DNA of 24,477 bases from Chloroflexota bacterium (GCA_008501785.1 QQUD01000480.1:1-24477); one strand, 5' to 3'; positions 1 to 7,825 are shown, counted from the first letter of the stretch. Numbers and translations: made by a program. Notes: generated from the sequence alone by a model not told the origin.

Positions 1-1046
1 TCATGTGCCTTTTGTGCTTGTGGATGAATATTGTGCAGTGGATAATCTTTAAAGACATATCTCACTGTGCCGTTGTCAATGTATTCTTGCAGTTGTGGCA
101 TTGTTTCCAGTACATGACGGCGACAGAAAGGGCATTGATAATCGGAATACTCAACAATTGTGATAGGTGCTGCCAACGATCCTTTAGCAGGTTCATCATT
201 TAGATGAATATCAACAGGACCAGCCGCTGGTGGAGGCGGATTGTTCGCTTCACGAGGTCGATATGCGTCTGCCAATTGCCCAGCTTTTGCCAGCTCAATG
301 GCATACTCGAAAAGCTCATAAGGTTGTGCGCCACTGATCGGATACCCATTGATGAAAAAAGCAGGGGTGCCTGTTACTTCCAGGCGTAATCCTTCGGATA
401 ATGTTTCTTGCACAACAGCTGCATTTTCATTAATTGCCAAACATTGTGTTATGTCTGGTAATCCAGCTTCTGGGAATACTGACAGAATTGCCGTGTCCAT
501 TGCTTCTAGATTATCAGCCTGGAAACGCTCCGCTTTAACAAAAAACAGATCGTGGGCTTGCCAGTAGGCTTCGGTCCCATCTGATTGACCGGCACAAAGT
601 GCTGCTTCATGCAAACGGTAGGCGAGGGGATGCAGGCTCTCAATCGGAAAATCTTTAAAAACGTAGTAAACCTGGCCGGTATCAATAAAGTTCGCCTTGA
701 TTTGCGGCATTGTTTCTAGCACATGACGGCGGCAGAAGGGGCATTGGTAATCTGAGTATTCCACAATAACAATGGGCGCGTTTGGATCTCCTAATGCTGT
801 CGATGGCCGATTTTCTGTTCCAGTGGGAAAGATGCCTGAAATGGTGTCATCATTTGATGTTTGCTGTAATTCATTTTTTTCAGGTTGACTTGTTGGTGTG
901 GGTAATCTTTCTATGGAATCGGAAGCAAAGGGTGCCGTTTGGACAGGATCAGTATCCTCAGTAGATTCTGGTGCGGCTGGACCGCAGCCAGCCGCAGTTA
1001 CCAAAATCAAGAATGTGGTTAATAGTAAGAATGTGATTTTTTTCAT
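1..1046 (-). CDS. Lipoprotein with two tandem DsbA-like thioredoxin domains (3' end beyond window)
   Basis: Open from ATG at 1046 to the left edge, about 348 codons, with no stop, so the C-terminus is missing. The N-terminus is a lipoprotein signal (KK, hydrophobic core, lipobox ending AAGC with Cys about residue 21), then a Thr/Pro/acidic linker. Domain 1 carries CPFC at residues 102-105 and the cis-proline motif TGTP at about 225-228. After a linker with four prolines, domain 2 repeats the same start, with CPFC at 305-308. The stretch VEYSDYQCPFCRRHVLETMP is identical in both domains, although the DNA differs at about nine third codon positions. DsbA-family proteins make or shuffle disulfides outside the cytoplasm. 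The gene starts 11 bases after the stop of the thioredoxin-like lipoprotein gene, so the two form one transcript. Family is certain; whether it oxidises, isomerises or feeds a VKOR-type partner is not visible. Confidence 0.9.
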   Translation of the reverse strand, partial: MKKITFLLLTTFLILVTAAGCGPAAPESTEDTDPVQTAPFASDSIERLPTPTSQPEKNELQQTSNDDTISGIFPTGTENRPSTALGDPNAPIVIVEYSDYQCPFCRRHVLETMPQIKANFIDTGQVYYVFKDFPIESLHPLAYRLHEAALCAGQSDGTEAYWQAHDLFFVKAERFQADNLEAMDTAILSVFPEAGLPDITQCLAINENAAVVQETLSEGLRLEVTGTPAFFINGYPISGAQPYELFEYAIELAKAGQLADAYRPREANNPPPPAAGPVDIHLNDEPAKGSLAAPITIVEYSDYQCPFCRRHVLETMPQLQEYIDNGTVRYVFKDYPLHNIHPQAQKAH

Positions 1047-1057
1047 CAGTATTCATC

Positions 1058-1438
1058 CTACGGCGTAATTTGGTCTAAATAGGTGCGAAGGTTAACGGCC
1101 GTTTCCGCCCCAAACACGTCTTGAACCATCACCCCATCCGCATCCAAAATAGCAACCGAGGGATGACCTCGTAATCCATAACTTTGCTGGACGCGTTCGT
1201 TTTCAGGAATTTCTACGTTTAGGCGTACAAAATTAACCTGTTCGCCATATTCAGCCTCTAACCCATCCACGATGGGTGCAAATTGTTGTCAAGGCACTCA
1301 GTTTTCGGTGTAAAACAGCACAAAAGCCGGGCCAGCAATTTCAGTGTCAGCGTTGTTTTGGCTGTTATTATTCGTGACACATGAAGTCACAATGAGAGTC
1401 ACTAAAGCAGCGATAACAATTTTTAAAGACTTTTTCAT
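1058..1438 (-). CDS. Thioredoxin-like lipoprotein with a putative UxxU (double selenocysteine) active site
   Basis: The frame from ATG 1438 to TAG 1058 is 127 codons, interrupted only by TGA at 1298-1300 (residue 47) and TGA at 1289-1291 (residue 50). A conventional gene caller keeps only the part downstream. Residues 1-20 are a lipoprotein signal (lipobox VTSC, Cys20). Residues 36-46 read GPAFVLFYTEN, the thioredoxin beta strand before the active site. Then come TGA-Val-Pro-TGA-Gln-Gln, so both TGAs occupy the two CxxC cysteines. A normal thioredoxin-fold C-terminal half follows (LNVEIPEN, cis-Pro93 in RGHPSV, LDADG). AAGGGG precedes the ATG. A 7-bp stem-loop follows at selenocysteine-insertion distance. 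I infer a selenoprotein with UxxU; a pseudogene or double sequencing error is the alternative. It lies between the DUF3105 gene and the tandem-DsbA gene in the same operon, which suggests an extracytoplasmic thiol/selenol redox role. No selA, selB, selC or selD lies in the window. Confidence 0.75.
1261..1277 (-). promoter_or_regulatory. Candidate bacterial SECIS stem-loop
   Basis: In the mRNA sense (minus strand) the sequence forms a perfect 7-bp stem ACCCATC/GATGGGT with a GTG triloop, inside the coding region. The loop begins 18 bases after the second TGA and 27 bases after the first. Both distances fall within the 16-37 base window usually given for bacterial SECIS elements, and the first loop base is G, as the family consensus requires. 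One element could therefore serve both codons. No bulged U like that of the E. coli fdhF element is obvious, so SelB recognition remains an inference. Confidence 0.6.
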
Positions 1439-1453
1439 TGCAATCAAACCCCT

Positions 1454-2062
1454 TTATTCAATAGGTATACCAACACCGTTTGCACAAGATGCACCCCGTT
1501 CTGGTGTTGTCGGCCCTTGCAGATATTGATCGATAAAATCAGGAATGCGCGTATCATCGACGGAATCTACTTCTAACTGAATTTCCCATGCTGTTAATAC
1601 AACTGGACTCTGTAAATCCGGGTAAGGACTCAGTAACATATGGGATTCTCCACCAACCAAATCTTGCAAAGTGGCAACATCTGCACCATCAAGATCGGGT
1701 TGATAAGCAATCCATACCGCGCCGTGTTCTAAAGAATGAACCGCATTGGCTGCATCAATCGGTTCATCATAAACGCCACAATTTTGCCACACATCGCTGT
1801 GCAATCCACCAACGGGCGGCAGCTCTCCCTCATAGGTTTGCTCGTTATCATGACCGCGCGGCTGCCGCAGGAAGGTAACAATCCCTTCAATTGGTAATGG
1901 ACCGCGTAGGCTCAGGAAAAGCAAATAACCTAACCCGACAAGGCCCACTACGACAATGCCTAGAGGAACCCAAATGGTTAATAAACGCTTGCGTTTTTGA
2001 CGGGCGATCTCCTGACGTCTCTTCTCTTTTTTGCTTACTTTTGGCTTGGATTGTGATGTCAT
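1454..2062 (-). CDS. DUF3105 family membrane-anchored protein
   Basis: A 202-residue protein. A very basic N-terminus (about 1-27, KKEKRRQ...RQKRKR) precedes one membrane segment (about 29-51), then an extracytoplasmic domain. The domain shows the DUF3105 hallmarks: an N-terminal GLHSDVWQNCGVYDEPI stretch with a conserved Cys, then HSLEHGAVWIAY, and an SPYP segment. The two His and the Glu of HSLEHG look like metal ligands or a catalytic site, but no activity is established for the family that I can name. The gene lies 22 bases after the cytochrome c gene and 15 bases before the thioredoxin-like gene, so it shares their operon. Start at ATG 2062; a weak purine-rich stretch precedes it. Family call is firm; function unknown. 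Confidence 0.85.
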   Translation of the reverse strand: MTSQSKPKVSKKEKRRQEIARQKRKRLLTIWVPLGIVVVGLVGLGYLLFLSLRGPLPIEGIVTFLRQPRGHDNEQTYEGELPPVGGLHSDVWQNCGVYDEPIDAANAVHSLEHGAVWIAYQPDLDGADVATLQDLVGGESHMLLSPYPDLQSPVVLTAWEIQLEVDSVDDTRIPDFIDQYLQGPTTPERGASCANGVGIPIE

Positions 2063-2084
2063 AATGCTTTCCTATTTTTCAAGA

Positions 2085-2588
2085 TTATTCGGATGCGCGA
2101 GCCTGTTCTCGTATGGTGGCTTCCCGTTGCAGTTGGCGAACGTCGTTGGGCCAGGTGCTTTTGATGAAGGTAAGAACGGCCGTTATCTCCCCATCTGTCA
2201 ACAACTCACCAAACGCAGGCATTGCGCTGGTGCCACCAATATTCATCTTGTTCAGCCGTGCGCCGCCCAACACAATTGAATTGACGAGCGTTGGATCACC
2301 ATGATGCCAGGTGTGCCCACTTTCATCGTGCGGTGGGGAGCGGAAAGAGCCATCCTCATTTTGCTGCTTCCAATTGGCCTCCCCTTCCAGATTGACACCG
2401 TGACACGCAGCGCAGTTGGCTGCGTAAACCGTTTTACCCAATGCAATCTCGTCTGCGGATGTCACAGGCATTATTTCTGCTTGACCTGATCCACCAGATT
2501 GAATTGTTGTTGATTCGGCGCTTAAAGTTGATTGGCAGGCTACCAATCCCCATGACAAAATAATCAAAAGTAGTAAAAAACGCTGCAT
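2085..2588 (-). CDS. Monohaem cytochrome c lipoprotein
   Basis: The start is placed at ATG 2588, not further upstream, because residues 1-18 then form a clean lipoprotein signal ending LVAC (Cys18) and AAGAGA lies just upstream. The protein is 167 residues. The haem motif is CAACH at 59-63 (Cys59, Cys62, His63), and the likely axial Met is Met122 in GGTSAMPAFGELL. Several His residues sit between them (H86, H91, H94, H95). This is a small class I cytochrome c tethered to the outer face of the membrane. It is the first gene of the cytochrome c, DUF3105, thioredoxin-like, tandem-DsbA cluster and may pass electrons to or from these redox proteins or a terminal oxidase. Partner is inferred only from position. 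Confidence 0.88.
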   Translation of the reverse strand: MQRFLLLLIILSWGLVACQSTLSAESTTIQSGGSGQAEIMPVTSADEIALGKTVYAANCAACHGVNLEGEANWKQQNEDGSFRSPPHDESGHTWHHGDPTLVNSIVLGGARLNKMNIGGTSAMPAFGELLTDGEITAVLTFIKSTWPNDVRQLQREATIREQARASE

Positions 2589-2698
2589 AAAATCTCTTTT
2601 TTCGGGAAATATCGTTTGTAGAGTAATAGTAGAGGAAGATGAATCAGGAGAACAGGGCGGTTTGGCGTATGCAAAACAGGCCATTTGGCGGGTGTCTT

Positions 2699-2775
2699 CA
2701 GTAAATGGTAATCAGTGAACGATAATCGGTTTACTAAACACCGACTACCGTTCATCGAATACAGATTACCGAAAC
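2699..2775. repeat. Inverted array of degenerate heptanucleotides (array A)
   Basis: Eleven consecutive 7-base units keep strict phase from 2699 to 2775. Units in the left part look like CAGTAAA or CAGTGAA; units in the right part look like their complement family (CCGTTCA, CCGACTA, CAGATTA), so the array is inverted about a centre near 2734. The right end covers the stop codon of the copper ATPase gene (2766-2768). It shares unit type and architecture with the arrays at 12371-12447 and 19776-19866. A function in mRNA 3' end structure or termination is possible but not shown. Confidence 0.65.
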
Positions 2776-4892
2776 GACAATCGCCGTAAAGTTTGAGCGT
2801 TAATTGCAACGATGATCGTACTAATCGACATCACCAATGCGCCAATCGCTGGGGGCATATCAAATCCGAGCGGAGCCAAGACGCCTGCGGCCAATGGAAT
2901 GGCAATGATATTATAGCCAGCCGCCCACCAGATGTTTTGCACCATTTTGCGCTGACTGACTTTACTCAACTTGATAATTTTCACCACGTCTAGCGGATTG
3001 CTTTGCACCAGAATCAGTCCAGCCGATTCTACTGCCACATCTGTACCGCTGCCGATTGCAATGCCAATATCTGCACGGGTCAGAGCTGGGGCATCATTGA
3101 CGCCATCACCAACCATTGCTACTTTTTTGCCTTGCGCTTGCAGTTCCATCACCTTTTTATCTTTATCTTCTGGCAGCACTTCGGCAAAGTAACGGTCAAT
3201 GCCCAATTCTTCAGACACGGCTTTCGCTACATCCTTGCTGTCACCGGTGAGCATGGCAACTTCAATTCCCATCTCATGCAGCTTTTCTACCGCAATTCGG
3301 CTTTCTTCTCGAATCACATCAGCTAATGCAAAAGCAGCAATTACCTGCGATTCACGCACCAGATAGATAACAGCTTGCCCTTTGGCTCCGGATTCCTGAC
3401 TAAATTGAGAAATGTGGTCAGGCAATGCAGTTTCAAGATACCCCAACAAACGAGGACCACCCATAAAAACAGCTTGCCCATTGTGATTGGCCTGCACGCC
3501 GCGCCCTTTTAGTGCTGTAAATGTTGTGATCGTCGGCAATGTCAGCGATTTTTCCATCGCTGCTTCACGAATGGCGCGGGCGATGATGTGTTCAGAATCA
3601 CCCTCAACGGCTGCTGCCAATGCCAATGCCTCATCATCGGAAACACCATCTGCCGTAATAGTTCCTACGACACCCTGTTCACCTTTGGTGAGCGTGCCGG
3701 TTTTGTCAAAAATAATCGTATTCAGTTCACGAGCTGATTCCAATGCCAGCCGGTCCCGCACCAGAATGCCGTTGCTGGCTGATAATGATGTGGAAATGGC
3801 AACAACCAATGGTACGGCCAATCCCAATGCATGAGGACATGCGATAACCAATACCGTTACTACACGTTTGAGTACGTCGATATTGAAACCAGTTGCAATA
3901 ATCCAGAGCAGTGCTGTCAGGGCAGCGGCACCAAGTGCCGCATAAAAGAGGTATGCAGCAGCTTTGTCTGCTAACAGTTGGGTGTTCGACTTGCTTTCCT
4001 GGGCGTCCCGCACTAGCCGCATGATGCCGGAAAGGGCGGTGTCGTCGCCAACGGCCGTTACCACCACCCGCAAACTGCCACTCCCATCATTCACTGTGCC
4101 ACCAATCACCGGCCCCCCTGGTTTTTTCTTCACCGGCTTCGACTCGCCAGTAATCATCGCTTCATTTACATCGGATGTGCCGTCAAACACCTCGCCGTCT
4201 GCGGGAATGGCTGCGCCGGGTCGTACCAGCACCTTGTCGCCAGCTTTGAGTTCGGCAGATCGAATTTGAGTGGTTGAGCCATTTTCATTGATGCGTTCGG
4301 CTGTGTCAGGCATCAGTTTCGCCAGTTCATCCAATGCGCCTGATGCCTGACGCACGCTGCGCATCTCCATCCCATGGCCCAGCAGCATCACGACCATCAG
4401 CGTCACCCGTTCCCAAAAGAAGCTTTCGCCCACATCACAAATGATGGTAGCCATGCTGTAAATAAATGCGACAGAGATTGCCAGTGAAATCAGCGTCATC
4501 ATGCCAGGTTGGCGTCCGCGCAGCTCCCAGGTTGCCATTTGCAAAAATGGCAGCCCACCGTAAACAAATACAACAACTGACAAAACTGGCGTAATCCAGG
4601 TACTGCCAGGAAACTGGGGCGCACTGTAGCTTAACCAGTTTTGAATGGCCGGACTGAAAATCAGCACGGGAATTGTAAGGAAAAAGGATACCCAAAAGCG
4701 GTTGCGAAACATGATTTCGTGACCTAAATGGCTGCCATGTCCGGCATGGTTGTCATGATCATCATGGCTACCATGGCCTGTATGATCTTCATCATGTTGG
4801 TGCATCGCGTGGTCGTTATGAGTAGTGGTGGCTTGCATAGAAATATTGGCATCATGGCCTGCATGATGCTCGTGAGCCGTATGTTCTTTCAT
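2766..4892 (-). CDS. copB: P1B-type copper/silver-transporting ATPase, CopB-like
   Basis: A full-length 708-residue protein. Residues 1-60 are His-rich (HEHH, HDDHDNH and similar) and replace the Cys-based HMA domain of CopA-type pumps. Membrane segments follow at about 66-86, 98-119, 130-150, 157-172, 312-333 and 340-370. The metal-site motif CPH (352-354) marks the CopB (P1B-3) class. Catalytic landmarks are TGES (248-251), the phosphorylated Asp396 in DKTGTLT and GDGVNDAP (595-602). Two more membrane segments lie at the C-terminus. The usual SEHP motif of the nucleotide-binding domain reads SEHI here (about 433-436). It should export Cu or Ag from the cytoplasm using ATP. AAAGGA precedes the start, and it follows the unknown gene at 4905-5501 by 12 bases. 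The stop lies inside heptad array A. The gene symbol is by family resemblance. Confidence 0.93.
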   Translation of the reverse strand: MKEHTAHEHHAGHDANISMQATTTHNDHAMHQHDEDHTGHGSHDDHDNHAGHGSHLGHEIMFRNRFWVSFFLTIPVLIFSPAIQNWLSYSAPQFPGSTWITPVLSVVVFVYGGLPFLQMATWELRGRQPGMMTLISLAISVAFIYSMATIICDVGESFFWERVTLMVVMLLGHGMEMRSVRQASGALDELAKLMPDTAERINENGSTTQIRSAELKAGDKVLVRPGAAIPADGEVFDGTSDVNEAMITGESKPVKKKPGGPVIGGTVNDGSGSLRVVVTAVGDDTALSGIMRLVRDAQESKSNTQLLADKAAAYLFYAALGAAALTALLWIIATGFNIDVLKRVVTVLVIACPHALGLAVPLVVAISTSLSASNGILVRDRLALESARELNTIIFDKTGTLTKGEQGVVGTITADGVSDDEALALAAAVEGDSEHIIARAIREAAMEKSLTLPTITTFTALKGRGVQANHNGQAVFMGGPRLLGYLETALPDHISQFSQESGAKGQAVIYLVRESQVIAAFALADVIREESRIAVEKLHEMGIEVAMLTGDSKDVAKAVSEELGIDRYFAEVLPEDKDKKVMELQAQGKKVAMVGDGVNDAPALTRADIGIAIGSGTDVAVESAGLILVQSNPLDVVKIIKLSKVSQRKMVQNIWWAAGYNIIAIPLAAGVLAPLGFDMPPAIGALVMSISTIIVAINAQTLRRLSFR

Positions 4893-4904
4893 GGTTTTGT
4901 TCCT

Positions 4905-5501
4905 TTAGAGGTCTGTGTAAGTTGTTACTTGCACATCAGATAGTTGTCTAAGTCGAGGGCGAATGTGATGACAATATTGAATATTCGTCACGACCAATAT
5001 CCTGTTGCCTGGATTATTTTCTGTAACCTTCATGACTGCCTGGGTTAATGCTTCAATGTGTTCATGATAGGATTGCTGGATTTGAATACCTGCCAGTTTG
5101 CGAATGATGTTGTAGAGACTGTTTCCCCAATGATGCCGCCATCCTTGGTTCATTGCATCAGGACCAGGGGCGGTTTGTTGCATCCAGTTCAACACCCGCC
5201 TTATCTGACGAATAAGAAACCCGCGCCACCCTGTCACATTTATTTTCTCTAACGGAAGCTTGCCCGCGATGGGGGCAACCACAATGTCGGTTTGGTAAGC
5301 CAATGGCAGTAGTGCATCCCGATACTCAGGTGGTAAATGGCTGAAATCCTGTGCCTGCCATTGGTCCATTGTCATATCCAGGCAAAGCAAGTCAGGATTG
5401 ATATTTTTTACCAGGTCAATTAACGTTGACAGATCATAGGGGATGGGGTCGTCATGAAATTCTGTTAATGTCCCTAGAACAGCAACGGATGTGCGGGTCA
5501 T
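4905..5501 (-). CDS. Conserved hypothetical protein, faintly TraB/ChaN-like
   Basis: A 198-residue soluble protein without a signal peptide or membrane segment. It opens with a beta strand and a short motif, VAVLGTLTEFHDD. INPDLLCLDMTMDQW follows at about 34-48, and it ends with ILVVTNIQYCHHIRPRL then a final strand. The order GT.., PDL..D, then a late strand followed by His residues recalls TraB/PrgY or ChaN-like folds, but the match is weak and I do not assign it. AGGAG lies upstream of ATG 5501. It is 12 bases ahead of the copper ATPase gene, so the two are probably co-transcribed. A role linked to copper export is suggested by this position only. Confidence 0.6.
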   Translation of the reverse strand: MTRTSVAVLGTLTEFHDDPIPYDLSTLIDLVKNINPDLLCLDMTMDQWQAQDFSHLPPEYRDALLPLAYQTDIVVAPIAGKLPLEKINVTGWRGFLIRQIRRVLNWMQQTAPGPDAMNQGWRHHWGNSLYNIIRKLAGIQIQQSYHEHIEALTQAVMKVTENNPGNRILVVTNIQYCHHIRPRLRQLSDVQVTTYTDL

Positions 5502-5537
5502 GTTGGTCTCCTGCGATAGTCTTGATTTAAGCAGTCG

Positions 5538-5564
5538 TTAGTCGATACGCTTGTTTTTTGCCAT
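5538..5564 (-). other. Eight-codon ORF with a strong ribosome binding site (possible leader peptide)
   Basis: On the minus strand AAAGGAG is followed, after seven bases, by ATG and eight codons reading MAKNKRID, then TAA. It sits in the 161-base gap between the LuxR-type regulator gene and the unknown gene at 4905-5501, upstream of the latter. It could be a leader peptide, the remnant of a longer gene, or chance. No attenuator-like hairpin was evident between it and the next start. Confidence 0.3.
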
Positions 5565-5662
5565 ATCGCTGCTCCTTTATGTTTGTGATGATGGTTATAT
5601 GATATGGCGTGTTTGTTATTGACGATACGGCAAAATCACGGATTGCGTCTAGGTGATTCCAC

Positions 5663-6322
5663 CTAATTTTGGTGTGTCTCCCACCCGTGTTCAACCGCCC
5701 AAAGGACAGCTTCGGTGCGTGAAGACACTCTCAATTTGCCATAGATGTTGCGTAGATGCGCTTCCACTGTGCGTACGCTGAGAAACAGGGTTTGAGCAAT
5801 ATCTTTGTTGGTTAGCCCTTTTGCCAGCAAATGTAACACGTCAGATTCGCGGCTGGTGAGGGCATCAACTTCGGGCTGTTTTTGTAATATTTCACCACGA
5901 GCGAGGGCGGTTAAGGCCTGGGCTGCTAGTGTTGGGGGGAGCACAATTTCCCCACGTCCAGTGGCAATGATGGCCCGTGACAGATCCGCAATGGTGGCAT
6001 TTCGGCTGAGACAGCCAGCCGCACCCGCCTGAAGTAGTGAGACAATTTCAGCCAGTTCATATTCATCAATAAGGACAAGTGAGCCATAGTTGGGAGAATG
6101 TTGTGTGATGTGGCGAACAAATTCGGGAGATTGTTTCGGAATATCGATCAATAACGTTGCTGGATTGGGTGGTGGAGAGAGCGCGGCAAGGTCATCGTGA
6201 TTTGCAACGGTTGCCCAAACAGCAAGCCCTGGCTGCTGGTTCAATAACGCATTCCATGCGCTCAGGTGCAGTGCATTTTCGGCCAGAATAATAACCTGTG
6301 TTACAGACGCTGGGTGTGGCAA
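5663..6322 (-). CDS. LuxR/NarL-type regulator with degenerate receiver domain
   Basis: A 219-residue protein beginning at TTG 6322. The start is supported by GGAGG seven bases upstream, and there is no suitable ATG nearby. Residues 8-125 have the receiver fold (VIILAEN..., ATLLIDIPKQ with Asp60, GAAGCLSR), but the acidic pair is reduced to Glu15 and the conserved Lys is Arg107, so phosphorylation by the normal route is doubtful. Residues 153-215 are a complete LuxR helix-turn-helix (LTSRESDVLHLLAKGLTNKDIA, then VRTVEAHLRNIYGKL). No kinase gene is adjacent. Candidate targets are its own promoter and the downstream unknown gene and copper ATPase gene. The DNA-binding assignment is firm; the input signal is unknown. 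Confidence 0.88.
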   Translation of the reverse strand: MPHPASVTQVIILAENALHLSAWNALLNQQPGLAVWATVANHDDLAALSPPPNPATLLIDIPKQSPEFVRHITQHSPNYGSLVLIDEYELAEIVSLLQAGAAGCLSRNATIADLSRAIIATGRGEIVLPPTLAAQALTALARGEILQKQPEVDALTSRESDVLHLLAKGLTNKDIAQTLFLSVRTVEAHLRNIYGKLRVSSRTEAVLWAVEHGWETHQN

Positions 6323-6363
6323 ATACTAGCCTCCATTAAAAAACCGAGATTGGAGACAAAGGA

Positions 6364-6388
6364 GAATTAGTAACGCAATTACTAATTC
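6364..6388. promoter_or_regulatory. Perfect 10-bp inverted repeat upstream of the LuxR-type gene
   Basis: GAATTAGTAA at 6364-6373 is repeated as TTACTAATTC at 6379-6388 with five bases between. It lies about 40 bases upstream of the TTG start of the LuxR-type regulator and downstream of the flavoprotein stop. No T-run follows on either strand, so an operator for a dimeric regulator is more likely than a terminator. Which protein binds is unknown. Confidence 0.4.
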
Positions 6389-6498
6389 CATTGTTGTCAT
6401 TGATGAGTAACTCACCTACGGTTTCTAAATTATTCAAGGTCATTGCTGTGTACTGTCCAATCTATTCATTACTTCTTCTCTTCCAAAACAAAAAAATA

Positions 6499-7719
6499 TT
6501 AGAGTGACGCCGGAATGCCGAAAAGTTTTGCCCCAAGGTTCATTCCCAGTCGTGCAGAGTGTCGCCGCAATCCTTCATTTAGCCAGTATTGCTCGAAGGC
6601 TACTTTGCCCCAATGCCACAGCTTGCCTGAGCGCGGCAAAGGTACGAGAGGGTCCGGCTCGGCATAGAAATGACCACTGGCAAAAGCGGCTGAACCACTC
6701 CCAGTTTCGAGCCAGCAATAGCCGACGCCATCAAACTGGGCCTGAGCAGCTTCTCCTCGGATGTCGGCGATGATACGGGCAGCAACGGTTTCGCCCTCGC
6801 CATGCGCAAAAACACCCGCCTTGGGGAGAGGTTTGCCGTTGGCCAGGGTAACGGCCGTTACATCACCGATAGCATATACGTTTTCAAAACGCGTGGACAG
6901 AGTGTTTTTATCCACCGATATCCAACCATTTTCATTAGCCAGCGGTGATTCCTTGACAGCTCGCGGTGGGCGATGCGGCGGCACACCTGCCAGAAAATCA
7001 AAAGATTCGTGACGGCCCTCTTTGAAGACCAATTCCTTTGCTTCCGGATCAATGTGGGTCAGATTCAGCTCTGGATTGAAGATAATTCCCTTCGTTTCCA
7101 ACATCTCCACTACCGCCTGACCCATAGCCGGTCCGGCCACTCCCATTGGAGCCGATTCCGGCGTATAAACTACCAGCTCGATTTGATCTCGACTTCTGTG
7201 TCTCCGAAAATGGTCATCCAGCAGCAGTGCTGTCTCGTAAGGAGCTGCCGGACATTTATAGGGCACGGCCGAAACTAAAACGGCTACACGACCACGTTGG
7301 AAGCCTTGTAACGCCGCCCAGAGTTTAGTCGCCCCCTCCAAATCGAAGGGAGTATAGGCAGACTCAGAGAAACCGGGCATGGAACCAGGGGCCAGATCAG
7401 CACCAAGAGCAAGTACGAGGTAATCGTAAGCCAATGTTTCTTCACTTGTATATACCAGGTTGCGGTCAGGATCAATCGTCTGTATCTCAGCTTGCACTAC
7501 CTCAATCCCAGGCGTCAATAAGCGCTGCAATGCTTTTGTAATCTGCTTCGGCTGCCGCCAGCCAACCATCACCCACAGCAGAGACGGCGTGAAGACATAT
7601 TCAGCCTGTTTGTCAATTACCACGATGCGATGTTTTGATGCCAGGTGCCGATGTAAAGCGTTGGCTGTCACAATGCCGCCCACACCACCGCCCAGAATTA
7701 GAATAGTTTTCTTGTTCAT
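6499..7719 (-). CDS. sqr: FAD-dependent oxidoreductase, sulfide:quinone oxidoreductase-like
   Basis: The start is set at ATG 7719 because GGAGAG lies just upstream and residues 5-15 then form the FAD-binding strand and loop ILILGGGVGGI. The protein is 406 residues. FAD motifs continue with LVLALGADLAP (about 101-111) and the late VYAIGDVTAV (281-290). Cys156 in the motif YKCPAAPYE and Cys335 in GYCWLETG are placed like the redox cysteines of sulfide:quinone oxidoreductases. PLPKAGVFAHGEGE and the C-terminal amphipathic stretch (FEQYWLNEGLRR) fit membrane-surface quinone reduction. The reaction would be sulfide to polysulfide with electrons to quinone. A related flavocytochrome or NDH-2-like activity cannot be excluded. 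The truncated cytochrome c gene lies just upstream (7826-8092), separated by a hairpin. Confidence 0.8.
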   Translation of the reverse strand: MNKKTILILGGGVGGIVTANALHRHLASKHRIVVIDKQAEYVFTPSLLWVMVGWRQPKQITKALQRLLTPGIEVVQAEIQTIDPDRNLVYTSEETLAYDYLVLALGADLAPGSMPGFSESAYTPFDLEGATKLWAALQGFQRGRVAVLVSAVPYKCPAAPYETALLLDDHFRRHRSRDQIELVVYTPESAPMGVAGPAMGQAVVEMLETKGIIFNPELNLTHIDPEAKELVFKEGRHESFDFLAGVPPHRPPRAVKESPLANENGWISVDKNTLSTRFENVYAIGDVTAVTLANGKPLPKAGVFAHGEGETVAARIIADIRGEAAQAQFDGVGYCWLETGSGSAAFASGHFYAEPDPLVPLPRSGKLWHWGKVAFEQYWLNEGLRRHSARLGMNLGAKLFGIPASL

Positions 7720-7769
7720 CGTATCTCTCCTTTCGCTTGTTTCATTCAAGATGAAAGCAAACAAAGGCT

Positions 7770-7789
7770 CTCACCAATTCTCAGGTGAG
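7770..7789 (-). terminator. Weak hairpin between the short cytochrome and flavoprotein genes
   Basis: CTCACC at 7770-7775 pairs with GGTGAG at 7784-7789, leaving an 8-base loop. On the minus strand the hairpin is followed by a T-rich but interrupted tract (CTTTGTTTG). It may weakly attenuate read-through from the cytochrome fragment into the flavoprotein gene. Confidence 0.3.
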
Positions 7790-7825
7790 CGCCATTCCTC
7801 TTATCGTATAGGTAAAAATTACCTT

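Noticed and set aside
1058..1270. A separate 70-residue ORF starting at ATG 1270
   Set aside because: It begins just after the TGA codons and is only the C-terminal two-thirds of the thioredoxin fold; the signal peptide and first strand lie in the same frame upstream.
1289..1300. The two TGA codons as sequencing errors or a pseudogene
   Set aside because: Not excluded, but two independent errors exactly at the two catalytic positions in an otherwise intact frame, with a stem-loop at the right distance, is much less likely than recoding.
2699..2775. Heptad arrays as CRISPR
   Set aside because: The units are 7 bases, degenerate and adjacent, without spacers, and no cas gene is present.
5650..5665. 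TAGGTG/CACCTA hairpin at the end of the LuxR-type gene as a terminator
   Set aside because: The stem is only six base pairs, it overlaps the stop codon and no T-run follows on the minus strand.
7265..7272. ACGGCCGA sites (also near 9198 and 20497) as members of the iterated palindrome
   Set aside because: One base off the palindrome; counted separately as possible decayed or chance copies and left out of the 26.
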